64,000 nt of DNA from Heterotrichella gracilis (Eukaryota > Sar > Xanthophyceae > Tribonematales > Xanthonemataceae), in contig JAULBX010016860.1 of assembly GCA_032358255.1 (NCBI GenBank), forward strand, positions 25,711-89,710, in the 5' to 3' direction. A program made the translations under genes and the position numbers. The first letter of the stretch is position 1. Every line of letters starts with the position of its first letter. Below, one piece after another: positions 60,609 to 64,000 of this stretch. The notes below the pieces were generated by a model. That model had not been told where the DNA came from and did not search any database. It saw nothing but the letters and a program-made list of their open reading frames with translations.

Positions 60609-63163
60609 ATGATGACCCCGGAGCCCATCCTGGATGTGGTGCGAGGGCTGAGCACGGTGCGTGACCCTAGGCTAGGGTATTTTACCTTGGCTGGGGGTTT
60701 TGACCCAAGGGTAGGGTTCCGAGCCCTTGGCCTGGCATGGCGGCCTCACACTTGGGCATGGCTTGCACAAGGTTTGTCCCAGGTAGAGCAGTGGGTGCTG
60801 CAACCCCAACCGCACAAAATCACTGAACCAATCACAATCACCCACCCACGCACTTGTCGCAAACCCACTTATATTTTTACCATCAACAACCCACGTCGCT
60901 CACCCACTGCCCCCTACCCGGCCCAGGTTGCCTCCTTCGGCATTGTGGTGAACCAGCTGAAGAGCATGTGGGAGGACCTGTTCACCAGTGCATGCGAGCA
61001 CTGCAGGGGGGCGGGGAGGGTCATATGCCCACATGTGAGTCGAGCAAACCCTGGTGCAGCCTTGGCAAGATCCCTGATAAACCCTTGCATGTGGTAGGAG
61101 CTGCTCACGTTGGCATGCGAGCGCAGCAGCAGGGCTGGTAGGGTTATCTGCCTAGGAAAATCCTACTGAAACCCCGGCAATATCCTGCCCACACCCTCTA
61201 TGGCACTTGAGCCATATTATTGCATGTATTCTTGCATTTTATCCATTCTTTTCGTTTGTGCACTTTTTTCCTGCACAGTGGCTGGGTAAGAAAGATCATA
61301 GCTTTCGCTGTGTTTCATTATCCATCCCGTATGAAGGTGTAGCAAGGAGTCATGTGTTCCTGCCGGTGCAGTGCACGGCTACAAATAAACCTGCTCTGCT
61401 CTTCAAAGCGCTAAACAGCCTCTGCCTAGTTAATTGCCATCATCCAAGCATTGGCGACTTGGGAGTGTAATTTTCATGTATTCGCTCCCTTTGTCATTCA
61501 ACATGTGTGTGATCATTTATGTCTGCCTCCCCTCCCTTGCAGTGCGCGGGCACCAAGGATTTGCAAAGTGAGATCAGATTATAAGTTATATATACACATG
61601 TTTTATGTTTAATATTTGTAAATATTAACTCTGTGTATACTCTCTCCCTTGCAGTGCGCGGGCACCAAGGACCTGCGGCGTCGCCCCGCCCAAATGCGCC
61701 TGCGCGACCTGGACCTGGTGGACTCCCCGGGGGACCACTACGCGTGCATATACTGCGGGCCAACCTCGAAATACGACTTCAATTTTGACCAGCAGGTGCG
61801 CATTTGAGGCGATGGGGGTGCTGAGTGGTGATGGGCCAAAATCAGCACCATTTGGCTTCAGCTTGTCAATGAGGTTAAAAATAGCGGGAATTTGCACAGC
61901 AGGCCCACTTCTGTATTTTAGGAATGTCCTGGCGATATGTGCTTGCCTGGCTGTCCTGCACGCCGCCGGGTGTCCAAATCAACAAAAAGAAGGAAAAAGT
62001 CACCTTCCTATTCACAGACAAATCTAATGTGCCAAAACGCCACCAAACACCCTGGTCGCAGGACCGACATCCTCATCGATATAAGAAATTTATGAACCCC
62101 CCACATGCCTGGCATTTACACTAGTCCACATCCCTGCAGGACGACGAGCCCGAGGCATACCGCATCCTTGACAACCTGCGTGCGGCTGCCAGCGGCAAGC
62201 TTCGCCCCCACCGCATGCCCATGCTTGCGGGTGTGGTGCCATGCCCAGAGTGCCACGGGGACCCGGTGGTGCGCCGCCACACGCCAAACCTGGCAAAGGT
62301 GAGAGGCGGGACACTTTAGACCCTCGCCTTTTGCATAAGCACGGGGTTTGAAGTGGTTCTTTGGGTTCAGAGAGTTTAGGGTTTAGGGTCTAGGGTTTAG
62401 GGTTCTATCTAAACCCTAGAAAGAAGCATGCGCACAGGTTCTCTTTTCGCTGTTTGGCGGTGAATTCAGATTCTTTTCCCCATCCCATCCTGTTCTTCAG
62501 GTGGGCGCACTTACTGTTTACATCAAACTCTGAAGCGTACAAAGAGGGAATGCACTTGGGCCAGGGCCCTACACCACCATTCACCACCCACCACCCACCC
62601 ACCCTCGCATCCCCTCCCCTGCAGGTGCTCAACCTTGAGGACCCCCCTTGGTACGCCATCGCGCACCGCCAGGCGCACTACCACATGGGGCGGTCGCGCA
62701 GGCCCAACGGGAGGCAGCGCCTGTTCCTGGAGTATCCAAACAAGCCGCCGGTGCCACCTGAGGAGAAGCGGGAAACAACAAAGGTGAGATAGGAATGGCT
62801 TATTTCAAGGGTCAACACATACCTTGCTTTATTATTGACAGTTAAAACAAAAAATTGAACTGTGTCCAAGCCCAATGTCAGGCAACATGTTCCTGGAGAT
62901 CAGCTGGCACTGGACTCACGATACAAATTTATCTATTATGTTAAATTATCGTAATAAGGAAGAATAATAATAATTATTATTATTATGATAAAGGAAAATT
63001 ATGAATTTACACCTTACATCCCCAATCGCAGGCCGAGGACACGCGCGATGGCGGCTTTGCCATGTCCGCCAAGGACCAGCTCACCCTGGACGACTACATC
63101 CTGCCATACATAGACGAGGACGATGAGGAGGAGCCGTCGCCATTCGGGAAGCCAGCAGCCTAG
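60609..63163 (+). CDS. Protein with DnaJ-type zinc-finger (four CxxC pairs), function unknown
   Basis: Six exons: 60609-60656, 60927-61034, 61655-61795, 62140-62298, 62625-62783, 63032-63163; all phase 0, 747 nt, 248 residues. Cysteine pairs are C39EHC42 followed by RGAG, C50PHC53 followed by AG, C83IYC86 followed by G, and C134PEC137 followed by HG. This is the spacing logic of the DnaJ/Hsp40 cysteine-rich domain, which holds two zinc ions, but there is no J domain. After the zinc region comes EDPPWYAIAHRQAHYHMGRSRR, and the C-terminus is acidic (YIDEDDEEEPSPF). Plant proteins with a lone DnaJ zinc finger often act in plastid protein folding or photosystem assembly. No clear transit peptide is visible with the chosen ATG, and an acceptor-like gggcag lies right before it, so an upstream exon is possible. 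A specific function is not claimed. Confidence 0.75.
61533..61690 (+). repeat. Duplicated 3' splice site and exon start in DnaJ-zinc-finger gene
   Basis: The block tcccttgcagtgcgcggg and following caccaagga occurs twice, with exon starts at 61543 and 61655 (112 bp apart). The upstream copy runs tgcgcgggcaccaaggattt and meets a donor-like GTGAGA at 61568. It could therefore be spliced as a 25-nt microexon that would shift the frame. Confidence 0.9.
62380..62417. repeat. Telomere-like TTTAGGG array in intron
   Basis: The stretch gtttagggtttagggtctag, followed by further gtttaggg and then aaaccctag in inverted orientation, lies in intron 62299-62624. It is the densest of many TTTAGGG/CCCTAAA words in the window's introns. 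Confidence 0.85.
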
Positions 63164-63628
63164 GGTTGTTCGGGAGGGATCTGCAACCAAGAGATCTGGG
63201 AGCAGGCTAGGGTCTTGTTCTGGGAGGTTAAAGCTTGTTGCCAATGGTTTTGGGCACGGACTGGGGGCTGATCAATGGCAGTAATTCTGCGCAAGTGACC
63301 CTCTGCCTAGGTTTATAACCCTGTGCCACAGTCAATCTCTCCACCTAGGGTTTGGAACGTTGACCAGGTCTAGAGGTAAAACATCTACCTAGGCGCTGGT
63401 ACCTAGGCGTTGGTACCTAAGGCAAAGGAGCGCCTGAGTTGAGGGTGCATGCCATGTGACATGGCCATTGTGGAAATTCCAACATTCAATGGTATTTCTG
63501 TTTTGGACAGCTTCCTGCATTGTCATCGCATTTATAACATATGCAAGATTTTATTTGACAGTCACATTCAGGGAGCCAACCCGGGCTCGCGAGACTGTTG
63601 GAGGCATTGCGTTGCAGAAGTTCAAGAT
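63164..63628. other. Downstream flank of the DnaJ-zinc-finger gene
   Basis: About 0.46 kb with the 3' untranslated region and the sequence into which the terminal LINE-like element is inserted. Two near copies of cctaggcg(c/t)tggtac occur at 63390-63420. No gene was recognised. Confidence 0.5.
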
Positions 63629-64000
63629 TAAAACAAACATACAAAAGGTATTTATTAGCCGTCATCGTCTTATTGCCTCGTGCCCCTGAAGGGCACACAT
63701 TTGGGACACATTGAGTGTCACTAAGTCCACAATGTCATGACTAGTAGAGTGAGAAAATAAGTCTCGCATACTGGAGACATCAGAAGATAATACAGGAAAA
63801 TGTGCACGTACAGGGCCCATGCGGGAGCAATGCAAGATCCAATGCAATTCATCTTGAACCTGACCTCGACAGTGGGGGCAATGTCGGGAGAGGCGAGGCA
63901 CCACTGTGCGCTGCCAAATAAACAAATAAATAACTACGCTCCTCATCTCAAGAACGAGGGCGTTGGTTGAGGAAGAGACAGAATGAGAGAGAGCCAGCCT
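63629..64000 (-). mobile_element. 3' end of a LINE-like (non-LTR) retrotransposon, cut by right window edge
   Basis: The minus-strand ORF 63662-63946, open further to the right, ends with a cysteine/histidine cluster RHCPHCRGQVQDELHWILHC (C-x2-C-x8-H-x4-C). It then reads SSMRDLFSHSTSHDIVDLV and stops. A C-x2-C…H…C finger is typical of the extreme C-terminus of LINE ORF2 proteins, behind reverse transcriptase. A short non-coding 3' tail ending TTTTGTATGTTTG follows leftwards to about 63629. The fragment at 27266-27424 is a shorter relative. The reverse transcriptase itself, if intact, lies outside the window. Confidence 0.75.

Noticed and set aside
1-64000. Prokaryotic-style features (operons, CRISPR, Shine-Dalgarno sites)
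   Set aside because: Pervasive phase-consistent spliceosomal introns show a eukaryotic nuclear genome. The tandem repeats found lack the regular spacer structure of CRISPR.

Overview
The window is nuclear DNA of a eukaryote, most likely a green alga (Chlorophyta, possibly Chlorophyceae). Genes are broken into many short GC-rich exons. Donors are mostly GTGAG/GTGCG/GTGGG and acceptors are C-rich tracts ending TGCAG. Introns are looser and often AT-rich, and many carry short plant-type telomere-like CCCTAAA/TTTAGGG motifs. The proteins also point to the green lineage: a plant-type GH5 mannanase with algal cysteine-rich/proline-rich modules, a root-cap-like GDPHF secreted protein, an AP-2 mu, an augmin-like subunit and a MORN/filamin protein. 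No species is claimed. Models were assembled by hand from splice sites with phases checked; two genes keep one unresolved junction each.

Layout. 13-2404 (-): secreted GDPHF/von Willebrand-D-like protein, cut by the left edge. 6170-10397 (+): DCN1-like cullin-neddylation factor. 11891-13706 (+): probable augmin HAUS2-like subunit. 15474-22924 (+): secreted GH5 mannanase with tandem ShKT-like modules. 23856-29213 (+): ParA/MinD-like ATPase with a long disordered tail. 30945-35357 (-): AP-2 mu. 36786-44122 (-): MORN plus filamin-repeat protein. 46404-52765 (+): TPR-Kelch-MYND protein. 53837-57657 (-): IFRD family protein. 60609-63163 (+): protein with four CxxC pairs of DnaJ zinc-finger type. 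63629-64000 (-): 3' end of a LINE-like retrotransposon. A 159-bp truncated relative of that LINE, with a 12-bp target-site duplication, sits in an intron of the ParA-like gene.

The genes do not form a pathway; they are ordinary housekeeping, secretory and cytoskeletal genes in mixed orientation. The most unusual signal lies between exons. In at least five of the ten genes the introns hold tandem or decaying copies of the neighbouring exon end together with its splice site: DCN1-like, AP-2 mu, TPR-Kelch-MYND (five donors, two acceptors), IFRD (three acceptors at exactly 93-bp spacing, plus another pair) and the DnaJ-type gene. Some copies keep the reading frame and could give alternative proteins; others would introduce stops or frameshifts. 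This suggests that intron length, and perhaps alternative splicing, arises here by repeated local duplication of exon/intron boundaries. Other structures worth noting are a perfect 20-bp intronic hairpin, a 15-bp intronic hairpin, paired hairpins in a ParA-like intron and a nested fold-back sequence between genes.
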